DNA of 64,000 nucleotides from contig JAEHOE010000138.1 of assembly GCA_016858145.1 (NCBI GenBank), forward strand, positions 279,118 through 343,117, read 5' to 3'. Numbering within the stretch: the first letter of the stretch is position 1; every line of letters begins with the position of its first letter. The notes beneath the pieces are model-generated. The model saw only the letters and a list, made by a program, of their open reading frames with translations, ran no database searches and had not been told where the DNA came from. Positions 33,301 to 44,861 of the stretch are shown in pieces. Made by a program: the position numbers and the translations under genes. Source of the DNA: Edaphochlamys debaryana (taxonomy: Eukaryota > Chlorophyta > Chlorophyceae > Chlamydomonadales).

Positions 33301-34187
33301 GCCCTTCCAATGCCCCCCCCCCTCAACACATCACCCATGCCCCCTCCCCACCCTCCCAGTCCCCACACACACGGGTTCAATGTAGTTGCTACTCATACAG
33401 GGTCAACACACGCACCTGTTGGCGCAGTCGAGCAGCAGCACCAGGCGCTGCGAGTGCTTGCGGTGCCGCTGCCACAGCATCGACACCTCGCGGAACGACA
33501 CCACCGCAGAGGGAACTCCCGCCGCCGCCGCGGAGCCAGAGCCGCCGGAAGCGCCCGGGAACGCAGTCCCGCCCCCCGTGCTGGCACCGCCGCCAAGGGC
33601 GGCTGCCGCCGCCACCGCCCACGACCCCGACCCCGCGCCGCACGGCGAGCTGGGGCCCGAGCCGCCGGCGCCCGGGCCCAGGCTGGAGCGGCCCAGCGGG
33701 CCCATGCTGGGCCCGGCGCTGCCCGCGCCGGGCCCGGGCGGGCCCCCGCTCAGGCGCCAGTTGCCCCGCTCGTCGCTGGGCCCGGCGTACACGACCAGGA
33801 CCACGGGGGCTGCCGACTGCTTGAAGAGCTTGGTGAGCTTGGGGAGGACGCGGTCGCGCGGGAGGGAGCCTGGCGGGGATTAAGATTTATGGAAGGAGAG
33901 GGGTAGGGGGGCGGAGGTTGGCGAGGTGGAATGTGGGTGAAACGAGGCAATTCTTTTTGCCGTACGAGCCGCCCGGGACGCCGGGATTACAGAAACTGCG
34001 AGGCCAGACTGGGCACAAAGCGTTGACAACGGCAGCCTGGCAACACCGGGCCAGGCCATGGTATCAGCCTCGGGCCGTCGTGGCCGAGAGCACACGCCCC
34101 CCCTGGACCTCGGCAGGCCCCTTCATCCCGGGGGGTGGGGGGCGGGGTTTCGTTCCCACGCACCGTCCTCCGCGGGCCCCAGGAAGG
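27334..34187 (-). pseudogene. Caspase/metacaspase-like protein gene, copy A (5'-truncated, nonsense codon)
   Basis: Exons (high to low) are 34187-34164 (remnant), 33869-33416, 33081-32957, 32813-32530, 32274-32026, 31792-31372, 31011-30483, 30252-30198, 29958-29614, 29341-28668, 28445-28335 and 28030-27334. All junctions are GT-AG with agreeing phases. The first exons resemble a caspase fold: a small-residue strand VVYAGPSDERGNW where active enzymes have Y(S/A)GHG, then LLLDCANSGYW where metacaspases have D(C/S)CHSG, then a p10-like GVQAADC...GIFLQLF. The remaining ~900 residues are low-complexity with scattered conserved blocks. Copy A lacks the exon start kept at 52194-52080 and has a TAG at 28748-28750 where copy B reads TCG. 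The fold assignment is by motif only. Confidence 0.55.
28590..28630 (+). repeat. CCCAT pentanucleotide tract in caspase-like intron
   Basis: A short (CCCAT)n / (CCCAC)n microsatellite lies between exons 10 and 11 of copy A. The matching tract in copy B (about 46065-46110) has more CCCAT units. Confidence 0.7.
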
Positions 34188-34480
34188 TCCTCCTCCTCCT
34201 GCTCGCCTGGGCCCTTTCGCGCCAGAGTCATGCCCTGCGGTTCGGGTCTCGCACTGTCTGTAGCCTGGGATCAATACTGAGACCTTGACTCCACGATGCG
34301 ACTCGCGAACTCGCAAACTGCCAGCAGCTAGTAGGGATACCATTAAGAGTTAGAGCCACTGCGACTCCAGGCAGTTTAAGTTGTCAAGCTTGCGGCTTGC
34401 CAGTACGTCGCGCAGACGGGGTACGTGCCATCACACACCCCGGCGGCCCCCCCGACCCGGTGCTAAGCGCGGGAAGTAGG
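34188..34480. other. Spacer between duplication units
   Basis: This is about 293 bp with no counterpart elsewhere in the window. It lies between the truncated end of the copy A caspase-like gene and the start of unit B, and so contains the duplication junction. I see no gene or clear repeat in it. Confidence 0.6.
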
Positions 34481-34925
34481 GTCTGGGAAGACAAACAACG
34501 CAAGCATGGTCAACGAAAACTGATCAGGAGTGGGATAGCTCGGTGGGGATTGGCGGTGGATTGGGGTTGGCTAGGAGGGATTGGACCTGGGCGACCTGGG
34601 ATTGGGCGGGGCCGCCCTGGATTGGGATTGGACACGTGGGATTGGAAACCCGCGACCCGGATTGGAAACCCCCAACGCGGATTAGGATCGCTCCCCGACC
34701 CCCCTTGGATTGCCCACACGCTATCCACCCCGTGCCCAGCGGATTGATGGGTTGGCCGACCATGCCCACCCTCCAGCCAGGATTACAAGGGTAGCCCAGC
34801 TTAGCAAGGAGCGGCCCCGGAGGTTGAGTGGGTGAAAGCTTGCGCGCCTGAGTGCAGCCCCCGGGGAGGGTGGCGTAGAGGCCCCAACGCACCCCGCACT
34901 GCCGATGCCCGTGCCCCTGTCCCTG

Positions 34926-35093
34926 CCCCGCATGGTGCTACGTGCTAGCCAGCGGCCGCACGGGCCAGCAAGCCGGAGCGCCACGGCCTCACCCTGCCTC
35001 GTCTCGCTGACGTGCCTGTAACACCCAATGCCTCGCATGGAGCACCACATTGCTCTCGCCCGCTAGTCGAGGCCAGGCCATCGTGCTGCCCTC
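34926..35093. repeat. Micro-inverted segment (B orientation)
   Basis: This is the reverse complement of 423-591, embedded in otherwise collinear duplicated sequence. The upstream block 34547-34620 also carries a short extra GATTGG-rich stretch that unit A lacks. Confidence 0.85.
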
Positions 35094-35618
35094 CCCCCCG
35101 CCTTCGAGGCGTGCAGGCCCCTCTCCCCGCCCCACAATTCTGCCCTCAGCAACCTACCTCGCCGCACGCCTCCTGTCCGCCTGTATGCCCGCCTGTACGC
35201 CCGCGCCTTCGAACGTGCCAGCTCGGGGCTAAGGCCGTCCGCTGCACCTCCACACCCCTCAGCTGCTGGTCGCCAGCATGCAATGCGCCGGCGCTACCGC
35301 GAATGCTAGTGGGTGCGACTTCCGAGCATGCGTGGTGTGCTGCTAAGCGCTCAGCACCTGGAACCTTGAGCCTTGACGCGACGTTTTGGAGGGAGCTTGA
35401 GCAAAGCCGGCCGTACGCCGCGCCGCATTGGCCAGAAGCAGAGCGATGTGGGCACCATCAGTTGGCAGAGTTCTGCTCTCCGCTGTTGCTAACTTCGTCC
35501 TTTAGTCCCCTGGATTGCACGGTGCCAATGGAAAGTTCACCGAGACTCGCGAAGATCTGCGTTCACACCCCAGAAGATAGAAACGCTGCCGCCCTCGCTA
35601 CTGGTCGACACTAGCGCC

Positions 35619-38547
35619 ATGGCCATCCTGCAGCCGCAGCCATGGCTGCGGACCGCCGGACGGCCGGTCAGGCCGTGCCCAGTTTCTGTCCGGGCGCCTG
35701 TCCGGGCGCCGGTGCGGCCTTGCCTGCAGCCGCTGTGCTCTAGCATCCCACCATCCCAAGACACTGGGCCTTCTCGCGACGTGGGCGAAATCGAAATTAC
35801 GGTGACCATTCCTGCGTGGGGCGGGCGGGAGGTCCATGCGCTCAACGGGACTCCCGCGAGTGTGAGGCGCCTCCTGAAGGAGATGGGCGTGGTCACGGTG
35901 GTGCGGAGTGCTCGGGTTGGCGAGCCCATTGAGGCGGCGATCAAAATGGCGCCGCTCCAGGAGCTTGCAAATGTGGCGCTCGAAGACAACGGCTCTTACG
36001 TGGCCTACCAAGGGCCATCGGAGCGGACCGCGGCGCAGGTGCGTTGGTTCTGGAGGCAGGCCGCGGCCACATTCCCACGAATAACTACACCAACTAGACC
36101 ATCACCACTAGTGGCATACTATGCGGGTAGGGGCCTCCTGTACGGCCTCTTTGGCGTCGTGTTTGGTGCCGTGGGGGGCTTGGGGGGGGGCCAGGGGCGA
36201 GCGGCCGCGGGTCTGCTTGGGGGCTGTGGGCGAGAGGGGCGGCGTGCGGTAGCGCCACCTCATATCCGGACTGTCGGGAGGCCTGTCTCCCAACTGGTGC
36301 TTTTGCTGAGTGGTGTGCTCCTCGCTTGCCACCGCTCGCCACCAGATCGCTACGATTCAAGGCTTCTTGGACAGCAACATCGCCGCCGAGGAGTCGGTGG
36401 CGACCAAGCATGCGGTCGTCCGGCTACAAGGGAATGGTCATCCGGAGGCCACGGAACTGTGCGTCAGGTACCTCAAGGCCGACGACGTAACGGCAAGATG
36501 GGCTGGGTGCAGGGTGCAGCCTGCTGCAAGGGTGCAGCGTGCAGGAGCGATCAGAGCGCAGGGTTAGCCGGTGCACCTGTTGCCAAATCACGGTGCAGGT
36601 CGAGGTGGATGGCGTCGTTGTGGCGAACAACTGCGCACTGATCGTCGAGCACAAGACCAAGCTGGGGTCGGCGAATGCAAAGACGTTCGCTACCAAAATG
36701 GGCGTCATCAGGTGATCGTACTCAGGGGGGGGAACTCTCGGGGTGCATTGACCTCTTTCGTCCAACCCTTTGCACTAGCACATGTTTCTACTCACCTGAG
36801 GCTCCTCTGGCCACTTGTCTCAAGATTCCGTGGGCGGCCCCATCCTGCCTTTGCCCGGCCCCATCCACCCCTGGCCCAGCCCCATCCACCCCTGGCCCGG
36901 CCCCATCCTGGTTGCACCCGCTATTCGTATGCTGTACAGCACCGTGCTGTACACGCCGATAGTGCCAGAGCTCGGTCGCTGCCGCTCTGCACCGTCCTTA
37001 CTCTTACCGACACGCCCGCAGCCCGCCCCCCGTGTGCCCGCAAACCCAGCAGCAGAGTAGCTGACTTGCAGCCGCGCGGGCTCCCAGATGCAACGCTTTG
37101 CGCTCTACTACCCTTTGACCTGAAGCCCTGCTGAAGCTCCCCCGTTTGCGCCCAGCTGCACTGTGCGGGCCCCATCGCGCGCCCAACCCGCGCCCGCCCG
37201 CCAGCTGCTGAGTAGTTGGCGGTACCCTGAGGCGGTCGGCGGCCCGGCAGGGCCCGGTCAGGCGACTTTTGGGGTGCGCGCCGCTGGCGCGCCGGGGCCC
37301 GGAATCCCGACCAGCGCGTCAAGCAAGCCGTTAGCGTTTGGGGAATTGCCGGAAAGAGTGCAGCTGGGGTGCTGACCTTCGGCGACGTGTACCCGGTGAA
37401 CGGTGCTGAGACTACACAAAGGAGGGCGAAGGGGGGGTGCGGGTTTGTGTTTGATAGGTAGCAAACGTTGTCAACAGTCGACGATCGCCCGCTAGCCCCC
37501 GAGTTGTACAAGCAAAGTCGCAGCGCAATGCGATTTTACGCACGCAGCGCTAAGAGAGAAAAGGCGGGCTTGCGGAGAACACAACCTGGGCTGGCGCGGC
37601 CCCACCCGCCCTGGTGAAACTCCATCCAGTTGCTGGCATGGCCCCATCCCGCTGTCCGCACGGCCCCAACCCTGCCCCACCTCAGCGCGGGCCGGCCCCG
37701 ACCACACATCCTGTCCCCCCCGCAACCCAGTCAGTTGAGGCGCAGCCCCAACCACCCCTGCCGCGCCCACAGCGGGTTGTGAGCGGAAGCTCAACGGCTG
37801 ACATGCCGCCCCTCCTTCCGGTGCAGGTCGATCGTGGCGTCCGGCTCTCCGGACCAAGACTCCCCGGTGGCGAAGCTGGCCGGCAAGCGGCTGCTGCCGG
37901 TGCTGTGCGGCCGCATCATCACCACCAACACCACGGACCTCAACAAGATGGAGGAGATCTGCCGTGCCAACGAAATCGAGGTCTGGGACGTGAGCGGTTC
38001 CGGTGTGGAGCTGAGCTCGGGCTGCTTCAAGTCGCCGCATGTGCACCACTTCGGTGCGCGGGGGAACACCACGGACGGGGCACCTGCGGTCTTGGGGGAG
38101 GGCGGGGCACCTGCGGTCTTGGGGAAGGGCGGGGCACCAGCGGTCTTGGGGAAGGGCGGGGCACCTGCGGTCTTGGGGAAGGGCGGGGCACCAGCGGTCT
38201 TGGGGAAGGGCGGGGCACCTGCGGTCGTGGGGAAGGGTGGGGCACCTGCGGTCGTGGGGAAGGGCGGGGCACCTGCGGTCGTGGGGAAGGGCGGGGAAGG
38301 ACGCCTTTCGTCCCCAAATCTTTCCCAAATGCCCTCATGACATATCCACACCCGCCCGCGTTTCCCACTTCCACACTTGCCACCACAGGCCCGTAATGCG
38401 AACGCGGCTTGCAACATCCGTCTCCAGACGGTCTGCCTTCTGGAGGGCCTGGCGAGGCCGGCGGCTCTCAATCGCGCTCTCGTGCGCGCTGCGGGGGGCG
38501 CGGGCGGTGCCGCAGCTGCGGGTGGGTCCGGCCGGCCTGACGCCTGA
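35619..38547 (+). CDS. PD-(D/E)XK nuclease-like gene, copy B
   Basis: Proposed exons are 35619-36038 (140 codons), 36346-36486, 36599-36711 and 37827 onward, with a possible last exon at 38389-38547. Exon 1 ends at CAG|GTGCG. Exon 2 joins exon 3 in phase 0 (ADD|VEVDG). Exon 3 ends ATCAG|GTGATC and is completed by G of exon 4 (R-SIVASG). Motifs are EVDG and EHK (catalytic Asp and ExK), then KLAGKRLLPVLCG. Relative to copy A there are four extra residues in exon 1 (a VRAP-type repeat). Exon 4 either continues through eight 27-bp minisatellite units to the stop at 38338-38340 or splices to exon 5 (ARNANAACNI...). Intron 2 is only 112 bp. It appears intact and is the better candidate for a working gene. 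Domain order (unknown N-terminal domain, C-terminal nuclease) is reminiscent of Crinkler-type proteins, but I cannot confirm that. Confidence 0.6.
38077..38292 (+). repeat. 27-bp in-frame minisatellite, 8 units (copy B)
   Basis: This is the same repeat as 23158-23268 but with eight units, all in frame with nuclease-like exon 4. Units 1-5 carry CTTG and units 6-8 carry CGTG at the same place, so the array grew by duplication of blocks. Confidence 0.85.
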
Positions 38548-40046
38548 CGCATCACCTCGTGTAGTGCGGGGTTCAAACGGTTGAATTGCCGGGTGCGAGC
38601 CTGCATGCGGGCTGGTGGTGGAGAGGGTTGAGGGCTCCACGGAGCCACACTCGAACATTGGGCCCCCTGGGGGGGATCACGGGGCGCAGCCCTTTTCCTG
38701 TCTTCTTTAGGGCAGCCACCCTTGTCAGCTGGGGTGTGACTTCGCGGGGGGCCCAGATGAGACTTCGGGGACGGGGGGTTTCAGGTGGGGTGAAACTTCC
38801 AAGTTGAATCTTCGCGCCCTCCTGAGTACCCTCCGGATGAGGTAGCGGCCAAAGAGGGAGCGCTGTTTTTTTGCGGCGCCGGGGGTCTCTGTAGGTGGTG
38901 GCTTGATTTTGGCTCTCCCATTTGAGTACCGCAATTTGCCGCTGGGGCGCGACTAGTAGGAGCGGGGCTGCTGGTGCGGGGTGGAGGGTCCCATGTTGTG
39001 GCCTAAGCGGGGAGCGCTGTTTTGAAGACGTGCCCCGAGGTTGGGCCCCCCCTGCCAGGGAGGTTTGGCCGCGGGGAACATCGTGCTATCTGTCCGGTCC
39101 CGGTTGGTGCAGTGGCTTGTGGCTCCTTGCGGAAGTTACCTGGGGGTTGTTTTTTGGTCATTGGGGGCTGAGAGAGTAGGGGCTGGCAGCTGCGCACACC
39201 TCAAGTAGGATCGGTTGAAGTAGGATCGGTTGAACCCACAACTTCGCCAAGGAGAGCAGCGTGCAGTGTAACTAGCGTTGTGCTTGTCGCCCTCCGCACC
39301 CAAGCTCGTGCCCAAGTCAAGTGCGGCAGACCCCCCCCCTGGTTGCCCAACGCTCTCTCTCTCCGGCTTGGCCCCGCCTGCCCCGGGAGTGCAGCTGTGT
39401 GCTTGAATGGCAACGAAGCGGCCCATGTTACAGTGGCAGCTTGAGGGGCGGTATCAAGCAAGACTCTCGAGCTTGAGCTCGAGAACCGGAGGCACCCTCC
39501 GACCGTGAGCTTCCGAGTCCCGCCAGGCGCGGGGATGAGTTGATGATGGACGGCGGGAACGTCACTCAACTAATTGGGCCGTCACTCAACTGAATGGGCC
39601 GTCGGCGGCGCCTCAGTCCTTCCATGCACTCAACTAATCCGGCCCACCCGGCCACGCCACGCGCTTCAAAGAAGCTCAGCATCTCCAGCATGCAGCCAGC
39701 CCGGGCGCACCCGTGGAGGGCAGGGTGTCCAAAACGGCAGCCCCTGTAGAATTCACCAAGACACTCCGATAGAGAAAGGACCCTACTCCGAGTGTCTTGG
39801 TGGGCTGTACGATGTGTGCCGTACAGGGGGTCTGGGGGGTGGTTTGGGGTCCATACCCTCACTCTAGCACCCCCTGCTAGTGAAGACTGGCTCGAATGGC
39901 CTTCATATAGCGTAAGGATGCCAGGTACCGCTTTTGGGCTCGAGAGTCGCTCGTTAGCATGGAGAACTGGGTGGGGTCGATTTCGCGGGCGGGGGCGGCG
40001 CGGGGACGTGTCGCCGACTGACGCTCAAAACACAGCAGCTGTGACC
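38548..40046. other. Unassigned intergenic sequence, unit B
   Basis: This is collinear with 23521-25066 of unit A, with small indels. It contains the 13-bp-stem hairpin at 39754-39802. I see no gene. Confidence 0.6.
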
Positions 40047-41360
40047 GCCCAGCCTAAATTGCGAGAGTATATGCTACATTGTTGCACTTAGAGCACTGCC
40101 GACGTGTATCGGCGAAGGTCGGTGGGACCGCGACATGTGAGCATGCCGACCTTCGCCCTCCTCTACAAGGCTGCACAGCCCCAGACGATCCTCCCATTGG
40201 CTGCAACATGCCTTGATGAGGCTTAGATGTCTCCTCTGGGCCTCTCGGAGGCCTCACTCGCGCGACATGCAAGTGCATGTCGCGACGGCGGTTTGCACCA
40301 AACATCGCGCCCCGCGCCTGCAACTGCATATATACGTTGCTGTAAATCTATATGTGGCTTTAGAGGCAAGTTAGGCTTTGGACACCCGCTGCGCTATGGC
40401 AAATCCCGAAGTGCGCCCGGGCTGCATGCAGCACGAGCGAGCTCGCCGAGCAGCTCCACCGCGAGGACGATCTTGACCTCTGTAAGCTCCGGGACCCGGG
40501 CCCGCGACTGACCGCGACTGACCACGCCGCACGCCTCAACGGAGACTCCCGCGAGAGCCATGGTGTTCCGGCCTAGGCGGTATCCCCGCGGTCCCTGCGC
40601 GTCATCCCCCTCTCTCCCACGCAGAGGCCATACGTGTGGCGCCTTGATTGTGAGGTTCCAGAGCTCATCGAGCTCGTCGAGACAAAGCGGACCAGTTCCT
40701 TTCGTACCCACCAGCCCCAGTCCCCAGCACCGGGTCCCTAGATAGCATGCCCGCCGCCTCTCATACCACCCTCGGCACCCTGGCAGCCCTGCAGCTCCGC
40801 CTGGCTCACCACACCTGCTCCCCGCCTCTCTGCACTCCATCGCAAGCGCCAGCGATACACTCCTGGATTCCCATCCCCTGCATAACTCCGGTACTCCGCC
40901 ACAGCCAACAAAAGTAGTGCCCGAAGGCAGGCAAAGGGCTCAGCCCCGTGCCCAGCCAGGGAGTGTGATGTCCGAGTCTGGCTGCATGGAGCCCTCGCCC
41001 CCCCCCCCTCCCCACCACGTACTCGCACCACGGCACGCAAGCTCGCATCCGCCATCAATCCGTGGAGCCCCGCCCTACGCGTGTGGTGCACTCGTCAGGG
41101 GTCTAACCGCCTCCGGCTAGGGATAGCTGCCCTGACCCACCCGCAGCTTCAGCTACGGGAGCCCCCGGCACCATCCTGCAACACGGCCCCCTCAGCCTCC
41201 GCCCGCGCCACCCCAGTTAAATGCAGCACGCTTGCTGCCGTGCTCTCGTCCAGGCGTGTAAGCCTCCGCCCGCACACCCAGCGCCCTCGGACACCGGGCC
41301 CCTGCGCTCAGGCAACGTCCAGCCTTACGTCCGCCTCCCCCACCACCGCCCCCTCCTGCT
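40047..41360. repeat. 1314-bp duplicated segment, first copy
   Basis: This is nearly identical to 43548-44861 (same length, very few differences) and also matches unit A 25066-27370 minus the 1-kb block. It contains the 12-bp-stem hairpin (40111-40157) and, at its right end, the last part of the terminal exon of the caspase-like gene, cut off at the shared CCTCCTGCT. Confidence 0.9.
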
Positions 41361-42623
41361 GCAAACACATACACACACACACACGCCCCCAGCAGCCGCC
41401 ACCTACGCACAGCCCGGGTCTTGTTCTTTCTTGCCGCTTGCCTCCCAGGTATTGCTACCATAGGGTCCATCCCCACGCCCAGGCCCCCCCCCGGCCCCCA
41501 CCATGTGTTGCAGGCGGTGCTGTTGACGCCCTCCTCCAGGCCCCCCCGCGCCGCCGCCGCCGCATGCGCCGCACAGGCCGCACAGCACTCGGCGGCGGAG
41601 GGCGTGCGGTGCACACTGCCCCACACCAGCGGCTCGCCCCACAGCTGTGCGTTTGTGGGGGCGGGGAGGGGGTTCAGGGGAGGGGGTTGAGGTGCGGGAG
41701 GGGAAGAGGGCAGCCGCGACAAGAAGGAAGCAGCCCGTAAGCCGCAGGGGCCCGGGGGCCCTTTGGCATGCCCCTCGACCCTCCATGCCCCCCGCCCCAG
41801 CACCGTATCCCGCATTCGCTCGAGTCCATGCACCCCACCCCCACCCCCGCCCTCACGATCCCCCTCCACCCCCGCCCCCGCCCCACCTCCGCGGGCCCCG
41901 CGTGGCACTGCACCCCCGCCGTCGCCAGCGCATGCAGCAGCGCCGCCTCCGAGGCCGCCCCCGCCCCCGCCCCCGCGGCCGCCCCCGCTAGGGAGGCGGT
42001 GGTGGCGGGGCAGGCCGGGCAGGAGGGGCAGGAGGGGCAGGGCGAGGCGGCGGGAGGCGGCCGCGCGTGGTCGGCAGCTTCCAGCAGCTCCCCCGCGCGA
42101 TCCAGCTGCGCAGCCAGCTTGCCCAGGGCCTGGGGATGTGGTGGAAGAGAGGTTGAGCAGGAGCGTAGGGTGGGGTGGGGGGAGTGGGGGGGATGGGGCG
42201 TCGGAGAGGCGTACAAGGAGGAGGGGGGGTCAACCGGCAAAGGATAAGCACAGCCCCTGGCCCCACGCGGCCCGCCCCGACCCACGACGGCGCTGTCCTC
42301 CGACGCGTGCTTTTCCCAGCGGATGAGAAGGTTGGAGAGGTCCGTCAGCGTCTCCACGCGCGGGGGAGGCTCGATGGACTGGGGGGGGGGGGCGAGGTGC
42401 GGGGAGCGCGGGGGTGAGCGAGCAGGGTGCTGTCGCTTTGGCGGGATCGGCCAGTCGGGCCTCCAATCCTCGCGGTATCTGCATCAACACGCTGCTCTTC
42501 ACCAACCTTTGGGTTAATGTAGTATAGGAAGCCGAGTAGGCACAGCGCGAGGCCGATCATGACGACCCATACTAGCGTGACGCCGCGAATAGTCGCGGGT
42601 GGGTTAGATCGCCCGCGCATCAT
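41361..42623 (-). CDS. 5' fragment of a gene for a type II membrane protein with PAN/apple-like module
   Basis: Exons are 42623-42507, 42378-42286, 42129-41887 and 41644-41502, with GT-AG junctions and consistent phases (0, 0, 0, then 2). Exon 1 encodes a short basic N terminus and one hydrophobic helix (TLVWVVMIGLALCLLGFLYY), i.e. a signal anchor. Exon 3 begins with a short heptad-like helix (LGKLAAQLDRAGELLEAADH). Exon 4 has LWGEPLVWG and SAAECCAACAAH, then ACNTW, a cysteine pattern like the PAN/apple-type modules of algal secretory-pathway proteins. The gene is cut at 41361 by the junction with the 1314-bp repeat. No catalytic domain remains, so the enzyme or receptor it belonged to is unknown. 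It is probably a non-functional fragment. Confidence 0.55.
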
Positions 42624-43547
42624 GACGTGTAGCTATCACAGACCCGTTTTGGGCGAATAGGTATGGGTCGGTGAACACGAAGTGTTGCAGATGTTGCGCT
42701 CTAGGTACCGGTACACCGGCCTACACCAGCAAATCGCTTCAATCTACTCTCTTGACGCCTGATGTCGGGCGAGCCACGCGAGCGACGTGCACGGCAGATC
42801 GTGGGGGTTCGTGCCGCCCGCCCACCCACTCTGCACCCACCGTGTTCACCCGGACGGAAGCATGCGCTTTTTCCTCTGGCTAAGCCCAAAGCCCCGGCCC
42901 TCCTCCTCATGCTCCTTCCGCGCTGTTACGCTGCTCCCTCACGCACCCACCACATCGGCTTGCCTGGCCGCAGGGCTATGAGCGGGTCTCTGAGTGGGCG
43001 GCCCGTCCAGCGCCTGGAAGGCCCCGTGTACCATCTGCCTGCTGCCCCCTGCCGCGGCGTTGTTCTCGTCAAACCCCTGCCGCTGTCCTCTGCTGCATGC
43101 CCCCACGCACCCTACACGCAAAGCTGTAGCACGCGCTACAACATAGGCACCGCCATAAGCCAGGACGGGGGGCACGCGTCTCCCTGATGCGTCGCCGTGC
43201 CTGGTGCCTTGCCTGGGGTTTCATGGCCACTCTTCGTAGTCTGACCCTCTCCGCGCAACATTGCATTGATCCCCGTATGCGCTGCCTGTCTCTTCACGCA
43301 CAGCACGCCGCGAGCAGCCCTTCACACAGCACAACACCCCAAGCAGACCTGCTCGTTCCGCCCACCGCTCCGTGCGTATGCATTGCTGCTCGCTCCCCCC
43401 AGCCTCCACTCCGCTCCCACGCCCAGCGCCGTTCGGCCGGCAAAACAACATTGCACACGGCCGGCAAAGCAACATTTCACAGCACAAGCGGCAAAATCGG
43501 GCCTATGAAATGAACCCGAATGCTCATCTGTCGACCACCCAGCCTAA
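42624..43547. other. Unassigned sequence upstream of the membrane-protein fragment
   Basis: About 920 bp found nowhere else in the window, less GC-rich than its surroundings. It probably carries the promoter and 5' flank of the minus-strand fragment. It includes a short repeated motif, CGGCCGGCAAA(A/G)CAACATT (about 43434-43475). No coding region is recognised. It ends at a CCCAGCCTAA microhomology with the repeat that follows. Confidence 0.5.
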
Positions 43548-44861
43548 GCCCAGCCTAAATTGCGAGAGTATATGCTACATTGTTGCACTTAGAGCACTGC
43601 CGACGTGTATCGGCGAAGGTCGGTGGGACCGCGACATGTGAGCATGCCGACCTTCGCCCTCCTCTACAAGGCTGCACAGCCCCAGACGATCCTCCCATTG
43701 GCTGCAACATGCCTTGATGAGGCTTAGATGTCTCCTCTGGGCCTCTCGGAGGCCTCACTCGCGCGACATGCAAGTGCATGTCGCGACGGCGGTTTGCACC
43801 AAACATCGCGCCCCGCGCCTGCAACTGCATATATACGTTGCTGTAAATCTATATGTGGCTTTAGAGGCAAGTTAGGCTTTGGACACCCGCTGCGCTATGG
43901 CAAATCCCGAAGTGCGCCCGGGCTGCATGCAGCACGAGCGAGCTCGCCGAGCAGCTCCACCGCGAGGACGATCTTGACCTCTGTAAGCTCCGGGACCCGG
44001 GCCCGCGACTGACCGCGACTGACCACGCCGCACGCCTCAACGGAGACTCCCGCGAGAGCCATGGTGTTCCGGCCTAGGCGGTATCCCCGCGGTCCCTGCG
44101 CGTCATCCCCCTCTCTCCCACGCAGAGGCCATACGTGTGGCGCCTTGATTGTGAGGTTCCAGAGCTCATCGAGCTCGTCGAGACAAAGCGGACCAGTTCC
44201 TTTCGTACCCACCAGCCCCAGTCCCCAGCACCGGGTCCCTAGATAGCATGCCCGCCGCCTCTCATACCACCCTCGGCACCCTGGCAGCCCTGCAGCTCCG
44301 CCTGGCTCACCACACCTGCTCCCCGCCTCTCTGCACTCCATCGCAAGCGCCAGCGATACACTCCTGGATTCCCATCCCCTGCATAACTCCGGTACTCCGC
44401 CACAGCCAACAAAAGTAGTGCCCGAAGGCAGGCAAAGGGCTCAGCCCCGTGCCCAGCCAGGGAGTGTGATGTCCGAGTCTGGCTGCATGGAGCCCTCGCC
44501 CCCCCCCCCTCCCCACCACGTACTCGCACCACGGCACGCAAGCTCGCATCCGCCATCAATCCATGGAGCCCCGCCCTACGCGTGTGGTGCACTCGTCAGG
44601 GGTCTAACCGCCTCCGGCTAGGGATAGCTGCCCTGACCCACCCGCAGCTTCAGCTACGGGAGCCCCCGGCACCATCCTGCAACACGGCCCCCTCAGCCTC
44701 CGCCCGCGCCACCCCAGTTAAATGCAGCACGCTTGCTGCCGTGCTCTCGTCCAGGCGTGTAAGCCTCCGCCCGCACACCCAGCGCCCTCGGACACCGGGC
44801 CCCTGCGCTCAGGCAACGTCCAGCCTTACGTCCGCCTCCCCCACCACCGCCCCCTCCTGCT
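43548..44861. repeat. 1314-bp duplicated segment, second copy
   Basis: Same segment as 40047-41360, offset by exactly 3501 bp. This copy is continuous with the rest of the caspase-like gene on its right, as in unit A, so the first copy is the one joined to foreign sequence. Confidence 0.9.

Larger units (their letters stand above)
1..34187. repeat. Segmental duplication, unit A
   Basis: The unit aligns with 34481-52079 once large insertions are removed. Collinear blocks are 1-785 with 34481-35262, 7315-8674 with 35253-36515, 21528-27370 with 36508-41360, and 27334-34187 with 44809-52079. It holds copy A of a nuclease-like gene (plus) and copy A of a caspase-like gene (minus). Homology ends at 34187, 24 nt inside an exon of the minus gene, so that gene lost its 5' end here. 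The spacer 34188-34480 between the units is not repeated elsewhere in the window. The left edge lies outside the window. Alignment was done by eye; percent identity was not computed. Confidence 0.85.
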
